Source: Anaerolineae bacterium (lineage in GTDB: Bacteria; Chloroflexota; Anaerolineae; 4572-78; J111). From it: a stretch of DNA of 64,000 bases. Below are positions 25,068 through 33,591 of the stretch, one piece after another; the stretch's first letter is position 1; the number at the start of each line of letters is the position of its first letter. Position numbers and translations under genes: made by a program. The stretch is from assembly GCA_023382535.1 (NCBI GenBank), contig JAHDWA010000032.1:1-64000 (forward strand), read 5' to 3'. The notes under the pieces are model-generated. The model saw only the letters and a list, made by a program, of their open reading frames with translations. It was not told where the DNA came from and searched no databases.

Positions 25068-25946
25068 TCAATAAGTCCAGGCCAGTGAGCCGGGCAAAAG
25101 GTGCTGGCCTTTAACATCCCAATCCGATGTTACCGTCTCGGGGACGGTGCGGGGGCGAATAGGGCAGCGGCTGCACGGCGGAAAGCCAGCCCTGCCTTCG
25201 CGCAAAACTTCGGCCACGACCTCAAAACAGTCACGTAAACGAAACAGGATCCAGCGGCTCTGACCTACCCATCGTTCCCTTTGCAGTCTCCGTTCCCGCA
25301 TGCGGTCATGGTAACGGTTTCCGTCGGTCAGCGGGCACAGTTTTTCCCGCCAGCCCCAGGTTCGCCCCATCACCCGGCGGCCACTGGGGAGGATGATGGG
25401 GTAAGTCTCACTGCGCAAACCCAGACAGGGCGCCCCCAGCGACATCTCCACTACGTGATGAAACGTATTCGACGTATAATCCACCCCCATCAACAAGCAC
25501 AAACCGTCATCTCCATGCAAAAGGCCCAGGGGCGAGTGCGGCCCCAGGGTCAAGGTGCGATGGTGAAATTCAGTGTAACGCCGGGCATTTTTACCCCAGG
25601 CCGCGAAAGCGTGCGTTGGGTTGAGACTCCGCTGGACGCCGGGCAGCCGCCAAAAAACATCGGGGATGGCCCCATTGGCGGTCGGTGTTTCCTGCGGATG
25701 AAAATAGCCAGACCCACCCGGTTCAAAAGGCGCACCATGATTAAAGGATGGCAGTAATAAGGTTCCGCTGGCAGTCACTGCTTCCATCAAGGCAGCGATC
25801 ACTGTCGCGGCTCCCCCTGCCACATAACCAAAACTCTGGAGCGAAGAGTGAACCATCAGCCCCACGCCGGGCGTTATCCCCAGATCACGCAGGCCGGCCA
25901 GAATATCGGCTTGGGTGACAACAGGACCCTTCAGGTGACTGCTCAT
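25068..25946 (-). CDS. Aminoglycoside N(3)-acetyltransferase-like protein (AAC(3)/YokD family)
   Basis: A 292-residue acetyl-CoA-dependent N-acetyltransferase of the AAC(3) fold. Diagnostic stretches are GVGLMVHSSLQSFGYVAGGA, TLLLPSFNHG, LNPTHAFAAWG, LGPHSPLGLLHG and GVDYTSNTFHHVVE, the region holding the catalytic His. Chromosomal relatives often acetylate other amino sugars, so resistance should not be assumed. The start is ATG 25946, overlapping the stop of the PIG-L deacetylase (ATGA). Coupling of a deacetylase and an N-acetyltransferase suggests exchange or remodelling of an acyl group on an amino sugar. Confidence 0.82.
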   Translation of the reverse strand: MSSHLKGPVVTQADILAGLRDLGITPGVGLMVHSSLQSFGYVAGGAATVIAALMEAVTASGTLLLPSFNHGAPFEPGGSGYFHPQETPTANGAIPDVFWRLPGVQRSLNPTHAFAAWGKNARRYTEFHHRTLTLGPHSPLGLLHGDDGLCLLMGVDYTSNTFHHVVEMSLGAPCLGLRSETYPIILPSGRRVMGRTWGWREKLCPLTDGNRYHDRMRERRLQRERWVGQSRWILFRLRDCFEVVAEVLREGRAGFPPCSRCPIRPRTVPETVTSDWDVKGQHLLPGSLAWTY

Positions 25947-26665
25947 GGTAGATAGTGACGGGTCAAGTTGCCCCAACCCGCCCCGCCGTAGCGCTGGAAG
26001 GCCTCGGCGTAACGCACCCCGGCCTGGAGCCCGCGGTAGCGAGCCGTGGTTTCAATCTGTTCCAGCACGTCCAGGTTGAAATACTGTTTGAGAAAGCCAA
26101 TCTGGCTGCGAAAGCAATGCATCATCGCCAGCTTAATTTCAAGAGTAGGGGTGATGTCAACATAGGCAGTGGGTTCAAAATAACGGCCGTTCAGCGTATC
26201 CATAAAATAGAGGGCGGGGTTGTAGTCAAGGGCCGGGCTGCCCGTTTCGTATTGGGGGATGCCCAGGACCGGTCCGCTCCACTTGACCAGCTCGCTCAGG
26301 TTGCAGTGGTCCGTGTGGTAATCGGTGGGGGCGTGGGTGATGATAACATCGGGGCGAGTCTGCCGGATCAGGTCAGTCACCTGGCGCTGCTGGCCGGGGT
26401 CGAAGGGATTGACGCCGTCGTCGGGGACCATGAGCGCCCGGTAGTCCGCGCCGATCAACACCGCTGACTCGGCCGCTTCGGCGTGGCGCAGGCGCGAACA
26501 TTCGTCCAGTGACAATTCGTAGCTGCCAAATTTGCACCATGTAGCCGTGGCCATGACGATGTAATGTCCCTCTTTGGCCCAGCGAGCCAGCGTACCGGCG
26601 CACTGGAGTTCCAGGTCGTCGGCATGCGCGCCGAGAGCTAAGATGCGTAGTTTTGGTTCGTTCAT
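25943..26665 (-). CDS. PIG-L/LmbE-family deacetylase
   Basis: A 240-residue zinc-dependent N-deacetylase. It has the AHADDLE motif near the N-terminus (LALGAHADDLELQCAGTLARW) and the second metal motif in IITHAPTDYHTDHCNL. Relatives act on N-acetylglucosamine conjugates (GlcNAc-inositol, GlcNAc-malate), chitobiose and lipid-linked sugars. It is coupled to the AAC(3)-like gene and follows the URO-D family and glycosidase-like genes. A role in processing an amino-sugar compound is inferred. Confidence 0.88.
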   Translation of the reverse strand: MNEPKLRILALGAHADDLELQCAGTLARWAKEGHYIVMATATWCKFGSYELSLDECSRLRHAEAAESAVLIGADYRALMVPDDGVNPFDPGQQRQVTDLIRQTRPDVIITHAPTDYHTDHCNLSELVKWSGPVLGIPQYETGSPALDYNPALYFMDTLNGRYFEPTAYVDITPTLEIKLAMMHCFRSQIGFLKQYFNLDVLEQIETTARYRGLQAGVRYAEAFQRYGGAGWGNLTRHYLP

Positions 26666-26740
26666 CGTAACCTAAACAAGCTTGAAGAATTTCTTACACA
26701 GAGCCTCACAGAGAAATCGCAGAGATTCGCTGAGAGATTG

Positions 26741-27076
26741 TTATCCCATTATTTTGATCCATTTACCATCTTTTAACACCTCGATCTTTCCCCACTGCGG
26801 GTTTCCTGTCTCACGACCTGGGATTCTCGCAGGTGCTATCCAATCCTGCTGACAATGTTCTGGAGGATCGGGAATCTCAATCCACTCATCTAGAGAGACT
26901 CCATATTGATCTTTGGCTGTCTCCAGCGCATCTTCGATAGTCTCAAACCACAAATCAGACGAACATCCACCATCTTCCTCGATTTTGTATATGAAGAGGT
27001 AAATGCTACCTTCACTAGCATATATCATGAGGCGCTTAACTTCTGAATGTCCTGTTATTTTAGTTATGAATCTCAT
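26741..27076 (-). CDS. Uncharacterised 111-residue protein
   Basis: A small acidic soluble protein beginning MRFITKITGH and ending GKWIKIMG. The frame extends further upstream, but that part overlaps the URO-D gene and looks non-coding, so the ATG at 27076 is preferred; the ribosome site is weak. The segment WFETIEDALETAKDQYGV followed by WIEIPDPPEHCQQDWI is reminiscent of small hypothetical proteins scattered in several phyla. It has no membrane segment or signal. Its lower GC than the neighbours hints at recent arrival in the operon. Confidence 0.6.
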   Translation of the reverse strand: MRFITKITGHSEVKRLMIYASEGSIYLFIYKIEEDGGCSSDLWFETIEDALETAKDQYGVSLDEWIEIPDPPEHCQQDWIAPARIPGRETGNPQWGKIEVLKDGKWIKIMG

Positions 27077-27128
27077 TTTTTCTTGGGATAACTCTGGGTT
27101 CCTACTTAGCTGAGATAGCTTATCCAGG

Positions 27129-28172
27129 TCAGCTATACAGGCCGTATACTTTGGCCGCCTCGACGAGCGCCGCCACGTTGTCATCCGGCGCAGTATGAGG
27201 CAGGGTGCAGCCGGGGCTGAGAATGAACCCCCCGTTTTGGGCCAGGTGGTCAATATCGTAGCGAGCCTTTTCCAGCACCCGCTCCGGCGTGCCGAGGGTC
27301 ATCACACTGCTGGGGTCAACCGTGCCGATGAGCGTGGTTTTACCCTGAGTGACCCCCTTGCAGACATCGTGGTTGATTTTGTAGTCAACCTGCAAAAAGA
27401 TGCTGCCGGTGTTAACCATCGGCTCGATAATTTTGGTGGCGTTGCCGCAGATGTGCATGCCGATTTCTTTGCCCTCGGCCCGCAGTGTTTCGATCAGCCG
27501 CTTTTGATAGGGAAAGGCAAAACGCCGGTAAACAGCGGGCGAACAAACGTCCGGGCCGGAGATGCTCTCGCCCATCATCGTCAGGTGCGCCCCGGCGTCA
27601 ATCAGCGCGCGGGCATAGCGCAGCACCTGCTCATAGGCGTACTCTAACAAGCGGTGCACCAGCGCCTCTTTATGGGGTTCAACCAGGGCGATCAGAAAAT
27701 CGGCCGGGCTGACAATTTGCGCGGCCAGGCTGAACGGGCCTTGATCGGCCTCGGAAAGCAAGCAGACATGCTGGCCCAGCTCCTGGGCGATGCGGCGGGT
27801 CGCTTTCAGCATCTCCGGCAGCGTGCCGTCCTGATAAGGGTCAATCGGTTTGAGTTCATCCACCTGCTCCAGGCTTTCCAGGGCCGGGGCGATGACCCAC
27901 GGCGCGGCATCGTCGGTAAACTCCACCTCGCAGCCAACCGCCTGGGCCAGCGCGGCCACGCCATTCTCCAGGTCAATCATATCGTGGCCGAACTTCTGCC
28001 AGGCGGTGATCTGCGCCTGGGCCATTTTGTCGCCGTCCAGGCAGTACTCGCGGATGGTATAACCGGAGACCGCGGCCGCATGCATAAAATTTTCCAGGCA
28101 GACCGGCACCCGGTCGGGAATACCGCCATGCAGCACGGTCATACAGCGTTCTAAGGAGGTCATTTCAGCCAT
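27129..28172 (-). CDS. Uroporphyrinogen decarboxylase (URO-D) family protein
   Basis: A 347-residue TIM barrel of the URO-D/MtaA/CmuA superfamily. Typical stretches are LHGGIPDRVPVCLE, GPFSLAAQIVSP, the metal-site-like MHICGNATKIIEPM and the C-terminal GGFILSPGCTLPH. Many such proteins outside heme synthesis are cobalamin-dependent methyltransferases or demethylases. The gene order here, after a glycosidase-like protein, argues against heme synthesis. Its ATG overlaps the stop of the upstream gene by one base (TAATG). Confidence 0.85.
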   Translation of the reverse strand: MAEMTSLERCMTVLHGGIPDRVPVCLENFMHAAAVSGYTIREYCLDGDKMAQAQITAWQKFGHDMIDLENGVAALAQAVGCEVEFTDDAAPWVIAPALESLEQVDELKPIDPYQDGTLPEMLKATRRIAQELGQHVCLLSEADQGPFSLAAQIVSPADFLIALVEPHKEALVHRLLEYAYEQVLRYARALIDAGAHLTMMGESISGPDVCSPAVYRRFAFPYQKRLIETLRAEGKEIGMHICGNATKIIEPMVNTGSIFLQVDYKINHDVCKGVTQGKTTLIGTVDPSSVMTLGTPERVLEKARYDIDHLAQNGGFILSPGCTLPHTAPDDNVAALVEAAKVYGLYS

Positions 28173-29845
28173 TAGAGCATCGCCAATTTCTGATACAGCC
28201 GGTTTTGCAGCCAGACCCAGCGGCGATAGGCCTCGCCGGATTGGGCGGCGGCGATCTCGCGGGCTTCAGCGGTGGCGCGAGTCAGGGCCGGAGAATCGGC
28301 GGGCACAACCAGCAGTTCCAGGTAACGAGCCGCCGCCTCGGCTCCGCCCAGGAGCGGTCCCAGGTCGTCGGCCACAAATTTTTCCCAGGTCAAATCCGCT
28401 TGATAACCAAAGCGGGCAAAAGCCAGGTAGTTGATCTCGTTGACCACGCTAAAAGCGCTGACCTCGCTAAAAATCGTCGCGCCCTGCATGCCCGTGGTGT
28501 AGAGTAGCTGCATCATGTCGGCAAAGCGGCGGGCGACCAGCTCGTAGCGCTCGTGATTCCACTGGGTGCCCATGTGCGTCCGCAGCACATTTTTGGGCCG
28601 GGGCAGGCGCGATACATGCTCGCGGGTCAGGCCGGCCTGAAGTTTGGGCCAGTAGGAACGGTTGATGCAGAACTGGTAGATGGCGTCGGCGGGCAGGCCG
28701 GCCAGCGGTGCGAGGGCTTCCAGGTTGAGGATGTTGTCCCAGTAGGCTTCGCTGACAATCCAGAGATCGGGCCGGCCCTGGCGGGCGGCCTCGAACAGGC
28801 GGGGGTAGAGCAGGGCCATATCCTTGAGTGACCAGGTTTCGTCAGCCGTGCGGCGGGCAGCGCAGTCGGGGCAATGGCAAACGCCGTAGTCGCCGGTCTC
28901 GAAATTAATGCCGCCAATCTCGAAGGTCTCGGCCAGCCACCGGATGGCCTCTTCGTGGTAGCGGGCATTCTCCGGCTTAGAGGGGCAGGCGGTATCGGTG
29001 TAATGGGTCTCCGGGAACCACAGCTTGGGAAAATCGGGGATGTGGAAAGCGACCGGCTGGCCGCGCACGGCTCGCAGGTCGGGGTGCTGGTTCAGCCAGG
29101 TGGACAGGTTGTAGCGGTGATTACCCTCCCAATAGATGCCGCCATAGGCATTGATGCCAACCCCCGGCAGGATGCGCACCCCACGCTCGTTGGCGTAGCG
29201 GCATAATTCCTGAGCCGCCTCGACACCGCCATGGTTGTCGCGCAGAAAGCCGTAAATGGTCACGCCGCCGATGCGGTGCAGGCTCATAAAATCTACCAGG
29301 CGGCGATAATCTTCCAGAAAGCCCCCTTCCGGCTTGGCATAGTAATTCATTGCCCCAATTTCTTGCAGCCCGACCTGCTCCAGATACCAGTTAGTGCTGT
29401 GATCCCAGGTCCAGAGCAGGCGATAAGGCAGCGCAGGCGAGCGGCGCACATCCAACCGGGGCAGTTCCAAAACATCGTCGTGACGGGTCAGATGGCACAG
29501 CCCCACCTCGTTGACGGCGTGAATGAGGCCGGGCCGGCCGCCGCCAACCGCCAGCAGGGCTGGACGGCCATGCAGGACCCCCGTACGGAGCAAGAAAGCG
29601 TCTTCGGCCAGGCCGGTCACCTCTGGAACAGAGATCAGGCTGGCCGGAAGTGATGCGGAGCTGTCGGCCAGCCAGACCAGCAGATCAGCGTTTTCGGCCA
29701 GCGCGGGCAGGCTGGCCGGCTCGACCACTTCTAGAATTCGGCCGGGCAGGTATCGCCGCAGTTGGCGCAGGGCATGGCTGTGCCGGTCAGGGTCGGCGGC
29801 AACAATGATCCGCGCTCGATTTGAGAGATGAACAAAGTGTTCCAC
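28172..29845 (-). CDS. Large TIM-barrel protein, glycoside-hydrolase-like (GH67/DUF4838-type)
   Basis: A 557-residue protein without signal peptide. Residues 1-130 look like the alpha/beta N-terminal domain that precedes the barrel in GH20/GH67-like enzymes. From about 145 a TIM barrel follows, with LLWTWDHSTNW, GVTIYGFLRDNHGG, RGVRILPGVGINAYGGIYW and GINFETGDYGVCHCPDC, whose clustered cysteines resemble DUF4838-type proteins. A role in cleaving a glycoside is likely but unproven. It is the first gene of the operon running down to 22904 and has a strong promoter with a LacI-type operator. Confidence 0.65.
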   Translation of the reverse strand: MEHFVHLSNRARIIVAADPDRHSHALRQLRRYLPGRILEVVEPASLPALAENADLLVWLADSSASLPASLISVPEVTGLAEDAFLLRTGVLHGRPALLAVGGGRPGLIHAVNEVGLCHLTRHDDVLELPRLDVRRSPALPYRLLWTWDHSTNWYLEQVGLQEIGAMNYYAKPEGGFLEDYRRLVDFMSLHRIGGVTIYGFLRDNHGGVEAAQELCRYANERGVRILPGVGINAYGGIYWEGNHRYNLSTWLNQHPDLRAVRGQPVAFHIPDFPKLWFPETHYTDTACPSKPENARYHEEAIRWLAETFEIGGINFETGDYGVCHCPDCAARRTADETWSLKDMALLYPRLFEAARQGRPDLWIVSEAYWDNILNLEALAPLAGLPADAIYQFCINRSYWPKLQAGLTREHVSRLPRPKNVLRTHMGTQWNHERYELVARRFADMMQLLYTTGMQGATIFSEVSAFSVVNEINYLAFARFGYQADLTWEKFVADDLGPLLGGAEAAARYLELLVVPADSPALTRATAEAREIAAAQSGEAYRRWVWLQNRLYQKLAML

Positions 29846-29918
29846 GTAGCGTTCCTCTTCGAACCTGAGACCAAATTTTGAACATTAACTGGGGTTAAAC
29901 CGAAAGCGAAGATGCCCT

Positions 29919-29947
29919 ACTATAACATTCTTCAAAGGGCATGTCAA
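29919..29947 (-). promoter_or_regulatory. Promoter of the 29845-22904 operon
   Basis: On the minus strand TTGACA (29942-29947) and TATAGT (29919-29924) are separated by exactly 17 bases. The start codon is about 70 bases downstream. The -35 box lies inside the operator-like sequence at 29942-29957. Confidence 0.78.
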
Positions 29948-29957
29948 ACGTTTTCCA
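29942..29957. promoter_or_regulatory. Second LacI-type operator
   Basis: Read on the minus strand the site is TGGAAAACGTTTGACA, matching 14 of 16 bases of the palindrome core at the LacI regulator's own promoter. Its last six bases are the -35 box of the operon promoter, so binding would block RNA polymerase. Confidence 0.65.
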
Positions 29958-29986
29958 TAAATCAGCCACACCCCGATTTCTGGAAA

Positions 29987-30025
29987 AGACCGCAGAGGTT
30001 TTCGCGAAGGGTACCTCTGCGGTCT
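29987..30025 (-). terminator. Hairpin terminator of the EndoQ-UvrD gene
   Basis: Perfect 13-base arms AGACCGCAGAGGT and ACCTCTGCGGTCT enclose a 13-base loop, just behind the helicase stop at 30029. On the minus strand the stem is followed by TTTTCC, a short U-tract. The arms share the AGACC...AGGT layout with the hairpin at 44669-44701. Confidence 0.65.
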
Positions 30026-30028
30026 GCC

Positions 30029-33000
30029 TTAAAACAACTTGAGCTGGGCGCTGTCCGGCTTTTCTTTGACTGGCTTGCGCGCTGCCATTGCTTTGATTTC
30101 CTTCAAGGCGTTTTCAATATCAGCCAGAAAACGAGACGGTTCGTTTTGCTGCTTCTGGCCAAACAGAAAGCGGGTTTTAGCGTGGGTCAAAATGAGCTTG
30201 TGCTGGGCGCGGGTCATGCCCACATAAAAGAGGCGGCGCTCTTCGGCCAGGTCAAACGACTTACCTTCCATCTGGAACGGCAGGAGATTTTCCTCGCAGC
30301 CCACCACAAAAACGACCGGAAATTCCAGCCCTTTGGCGGCATGTAAGGTCATCAGGGTGACACGGTCGGCCCGCGGATCGTAGGCATCGGTTTCTTTTTG
30401 CAGCACGGTTGACTCCAGGAAATCCGGCAACCGGTTTTCAAAGGGAGCAGCTCGCCGGAGAAGCTGCTGGATCCGCTCGGCCCGTTTCTCATCCAAATCG
30501 GGCGCGAGGTGTTGGTTGATTGACTCAATCAAACGCCCGACCGGCTGAGCTGTCCCGGCTTGCCGGAGGTCGTTTAAGCGGGCGGTTAGGCTTTTCAACT
30601 GCTTTTTTGAAACTGCCTGCTCCAGGCGAAAGGTTGAAGCGGGATTATAAATGAACCATAAACAGGCCAGGATTGCCTTAATTTCTTTATGCTCGTAAAA
30701 CGGGGTCTGGCCGAAGGTTTGAAACGGCATGCCGGAGCGTTGGAAAGCTTCAATGAGGAGCTGGCTTTGCGTGCCCAGGCGGTAGAGCACGGCGAAGTCG
30801 GCAAAGGAACGGCCCGCATCATCGTCCTCAGTCACCCGCTCGCTGTCTAAGGAAAAGTAACTCGTCCCGCCGACCATCTTCTCGATCTGGTGGACGACAT
30901 ACTCCGCCTCGGCTTTGTCGGTTGGGGCCTGGTAGATGTCGAGTTTGGTTTGATCGAGGAATTCCGACCAAACTTTGATTCGCTCGGCAGCGGTGCCCTT
31001 GGCAATCACCTGGCTGGAAGCGTCCAGGATGAGCTGGGTAGAACGATAATTCTGGCTCAGGTGAATAACACGGGCTTCTGGAAAATCAGCCTGGAATTTC
31101 AGGAAATACTCGTGGCTGGCCCCGCGAAAGCCGTAAATGGCCTGGTCCGGGTCGCCGATAACGCACAGGTTGGTTTCCGGGGCGGTCAACAGACGCAGCA
31201 GGCGATACTGGGCATAATTGATGTCCTGGTACTCGTCCACGGAAATCCAACGGAATCGCTGCTGGTATGTTTTTAAGACCTCCGGCAGAGTCTCAAACAG
31301 CTTGACCGGGCGCAGAATCAAATCGTCAAAGCCGAGCAGTTGGTTTTGCTGCAAGGCCGCTTCATAGGCGCGATACTGTTCGACAAACTCAGCCTCGGCC
31401 AACTCGGGCGTGTCGGGAGTCAAAAGCCGATTCTTGGCCGCCGAAATCTGCTCCAGCATCTCGTTGATCTCCTTCTCGCTCCACTCCGGGTAAAGCCGCC
31501 TGAGCAGGGTTTGCTGGTCCGAGTCACTGGCAATGATAAATTTCGGATTTAGACCTGCTTGCTCGCCGGCTTCTCGCAGAATCATCGCCCCGAAAGCGTG
31601 GAAAGTTTTTATGACCACCCGCCCGGCCACGGCGGGGCCAACCAGCGCGGTGAGCCGGACCGCCATCTCGGCGGCGGCTTTGTTGGTAAAAGTGATGGCC
31701 AGGATTTGAGCCGGATCAACCCCTTTTTCGGCAATGAGATAGGCGATACGATAGGTGAGGGTGCGCGTTTTACCCGTACCCGGCCCCGCCACAATCACCA
31801 GCGGCACATCGGTGCACAAAGCAGCCTCGCGCTGCTGCGGATTGAGGCCGGCGAGCAGGTCACGCTTGGCCTGGGGAACTTGAACTTCAAGCCGCGCTTC
31901 CTCGGACGGCGCGGCAAATAATTCTGCTTGCTGCCACTGGCCGGAGGTGTCCCTCCCTTCCCCGGCAATGGAGCGCAAAATCTCCCCATTTTGCCGGGAG
32001 TCCGGAGAGTCCGGACTCCCGGCTCGCTTTGGCTTGGCTGGCCCGTTTTCGGAAACAAACATACTCAACTGTGCGGTGAAGGTAGCTCGTTCCTGGGCCT
32101 CAAACAGCTTGATGACCCCATACTCGCCATCGTAGCCGCCGGCAATGCTCACTTCACCGCTGCGCATGCGGCGAATACCCTCGGCCAGCAACGGTCCGCC
32201 AACCCCCTCAATCTCTTCCAGCGGAATATCTTGCAGGATAGCCAATTCGGGACCAAGTCTGACTAATAATTCTTCATACCGCTGCTGGGTCTGCTTCGCC
32301 CCAGCGCCGACGTTGTAGACCTCGGCCAGCACTTCCGGCAGCGGGACAAGGCTCTGAAATCGCTGCGGGCGGGGCGGTTTAGTCCCTTCCGGGCGGTCGG
32401 CCAGGCTTTCCACCCGGTGCATTACTCCCACCGTGACCGGTTTGCCGCAGACCGAACAAAGACCCCGATGGGCCAGGGTGGTCTGGGGATGCCAGCGAAT
32501 TTCACACTTGCGATGGCCATCGTAATGGTACTTGCCTTCTTCGGGGAAAAATTCAATCGTACCTGAAAAGGCGGCAGGATCGCCGCTTTTTAAAGCGGCA
32601 AAGATGGCCGGATAAGACAGCTCGGTGTCGAACTGGTTGGCTTCCCGGGCCAATTTCTGGGGCGAGTGGGCGTCGGAGTTGGACACCAGGGTGTAGCGAT
32701 CCAGCGCCGAAATCCGCCAGTTCATCGGCGGGTCGGATGACAGGCCCGTTTCCAGGGCAAAAATGTGGGGGGTCAGGTCGTCAAAGCACTCCTCAACCGA
32801 GTCAAACCCGGACTTGGAGCCAAGCAGAGCAAACCAGGGCGTCCAGATATGGGCCGGGATGAGATAGTTTTGCGGGTCAATGTCGAGGATAATTTCCAAC
32901 AGATCGCGCGAGTCCAGGCCCAGAATAGGACGACCATCCGAGCGGATGTTGCCAATCTTTTCCAGAGCAGCCTGTATCTTTTCTACCGCTTCCAGTGTCG

Positions 33001-33340
33001 GAGCAAAGATGACGTTATGAATTTTCCGAACTTTGTCATTTTTCTTGTAGATACTGCTGATTTCGCCGGCCAGCATAAAGCGCACGGGGCCATGGCAAAC
33101 CTTAAAAACCTCGTTTTGTACGGCTTTAGCGTACTCGTCTTTGAGCCGGAACAATCCTTCCTCGGCCGGTTCCAATTTTTCCTTCATCTCCAGCAGCCAG
33201 CCAGGATGGGCAATGTCGCCCGTGCCGACGACATGGACCCCTTTGAGCTGGGCCCATTTGCTGAGATGCTCAAAGTTTAGATCCTTGCTGGTTGCCCGCG
33301 AGTAATGAGAGTGAATATGCAAATCGGCTACAAATTTCAT
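30029..33340 (-). CDS. Endonuclease Q-like nuclease fused to UvrD/Rep-type helicase
   Basis: A 1103-residue fusion. Residues 1-420 match endonuclease Q/TIGR00375: PHP metal motifs ADLHIHSHYSRATS, GTGDIAHPGW, IPAHIWTPWF and NSDAHSP, a Cys zinc site (RKCEIRW...LCSVCGK), and GVMHRVESLADRP. EndoQ nicks DNA 5' of deaminated bases. Residues 500-1103 are a complete SF1 helicase: GPGTGKT (~520), TFTNKAAAEM, VDEYQD (~700), GDPDQAIYGFRGA, LSQNYRST, TLHAAKGLEF and YVGMTRAQHK (~1040). The two halves are joined by a linker partly encoded by a palindrome (31993-32023). The start is ATG 33340 after GGAGG. It probably nicks and unwinds damaged DNA in one polypeptide. Confidence 0.9.
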   Translation of the reverse strand: MKFVADLHIHSHYSRATSKDLNFEHLSKWAQLKGVHVVGTGDIAHPGWLLEMKEKLEPAEEGLFRLKDEYAKAVQNEVFKVCHGPVRFMLAGEISSIYKKNDKVRKIHNVIFAPTLEAVEKIQAALEKIGNIRSDGRPILGLDSRDLLEIILDIDPQNYLIPAHIWTPWFALLGSKSGFDSVEECFDDLTPHIFALETGLSSDPPMNWRISALDRYTLVSNSDAHSPQKLAREANQFDTELSYPAIFAALKSGDPAAFSGTIEFFPEEGKYHYDGHRKCEIRWHPQTTLAHRGLCSVCGKPVTVGVMHRVESLADRPEGTKPPRPQRFQSLVPLPEVLAEVYNVGAGAKQTQQRYEELLVRLGPELAILQDIPLEEIEGVGGPLLAEGIRRMRSGEVSIAGGYDGEYGVIKLFEAQERATFTAQLSMFVSENGPAKPKRAGSPDSPDSRQNGEILRSIAGEGRDTSGQWQQAELFAAPSEEARLEVQVPQAKRDLLAGLNPQQREAALCTDVPLVIVAGPGTGKTRTLTYRIAYLIAEKGVDPAQILAITFTNKAAAEMAVRLTALVGPAVAGRVVIKTFHAFGAMILREAGEQAGLNPKFIIASDSDQQTLLRRLYPEWSEKEINEMLEQISAAKNRLLTPDTPELAEAEFVEQYRAYEAALQQNQLLGFDDLILRPVKLFETLPEVLKTYQQRFRWISVDEYQDINYAQYRLLRLLTAPETNLCVIGDPDQAIYGFRGASHEYFLKFQADFPEARVIHLSQNYRSTQLILDASSQVIAKGTAAERIKVWSEFLDQTKLDIYQAPTDKAEAEYVVHQIEKMVGGTSYFSLDSERVTEDDDAGRSFADFAVLYRLGTQSQLLIEAFQRSGMPFQTFGQTPFYEHKEIKAILACLWFIYNPASTFRLEQAVSKKQLKSLTARLNDLRQAGTAQPVGRLIESINQHLAPDLDEKRAERIQQLLRRAAPFENRLPDFLESTVLQKETDAYDPRADRVTLMTLHAAKGLEFPVVFVVGCEENLLPFQMEGKSFDLAEERRLFYVGMTRAQHKLILTHAKTRFLFGQKQQNEPSRFLADIENALKEIKAMAARKPVKEKPDSAQLKLF
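31975..32023. repeat. Double palindrome inside the helicase gene
   Basis: A stem GCAAAAT/ATTTTGC (31975-31994) abuts a perfect 14-base-arm stem starting GCCGGGAGTCCGGA (31993-32023, loop GAG). It encodes the linker between the nuclease and helicase parts (AGSPDSPDSRQNG). The double-stem layout and GGACTCC tail match the intergenic element at 10027-10082. Confidence 0.82.
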
Positions 33341-33523
33341 TGGCCTGCCTCCGATCGGCGAGAGAATCGCCCTATATTTTAACCGCGCCGCCACTCTTTG
33401 CCAATAATCTGCGGGACATGTCTTGTGTAAAATAATGGACACTGCTAGACTGACCGAGAAAGAGGGCAGGTGAGCTTTAGAGGGAAGATACGACGGGTTG
33501 TCCCTGATGTGTGACACGTGATA

Positions 33524-33551
33524 CGTGAAGCGTAAAATTTTACGCATCACG
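33524..33551. repeat. Palindrome in the EndoQ-UvrD/larC divergent gap
   Basis: A perfect 16-base palindrome GCGTAAAATTTTACGC (33530-33545) is extended by CGTGA/TCACG arms with one mismatched pair. It lies about 40 bases before the larC start. It could be an operator or a dispersed repeat. The rest of the 251-base divergent gap shows no clear gene. Confidence 0.6.
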
Positions 33552-33591
33552 CTGCCACAAAAAATCTCGCTGTAACCCAAGAGGTACAATC

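Noticed and set aside
25068..25946. Calling the AAC(3)-like gene an antibiotic-resistance gene
   Set aside because: The operon context (PIG-L deacetylase, glycosidase-like and hydrolase genes) indicates metabolism. Chromosomal AAC(3)-fold proteins commonly do not act on aminoglycosides.
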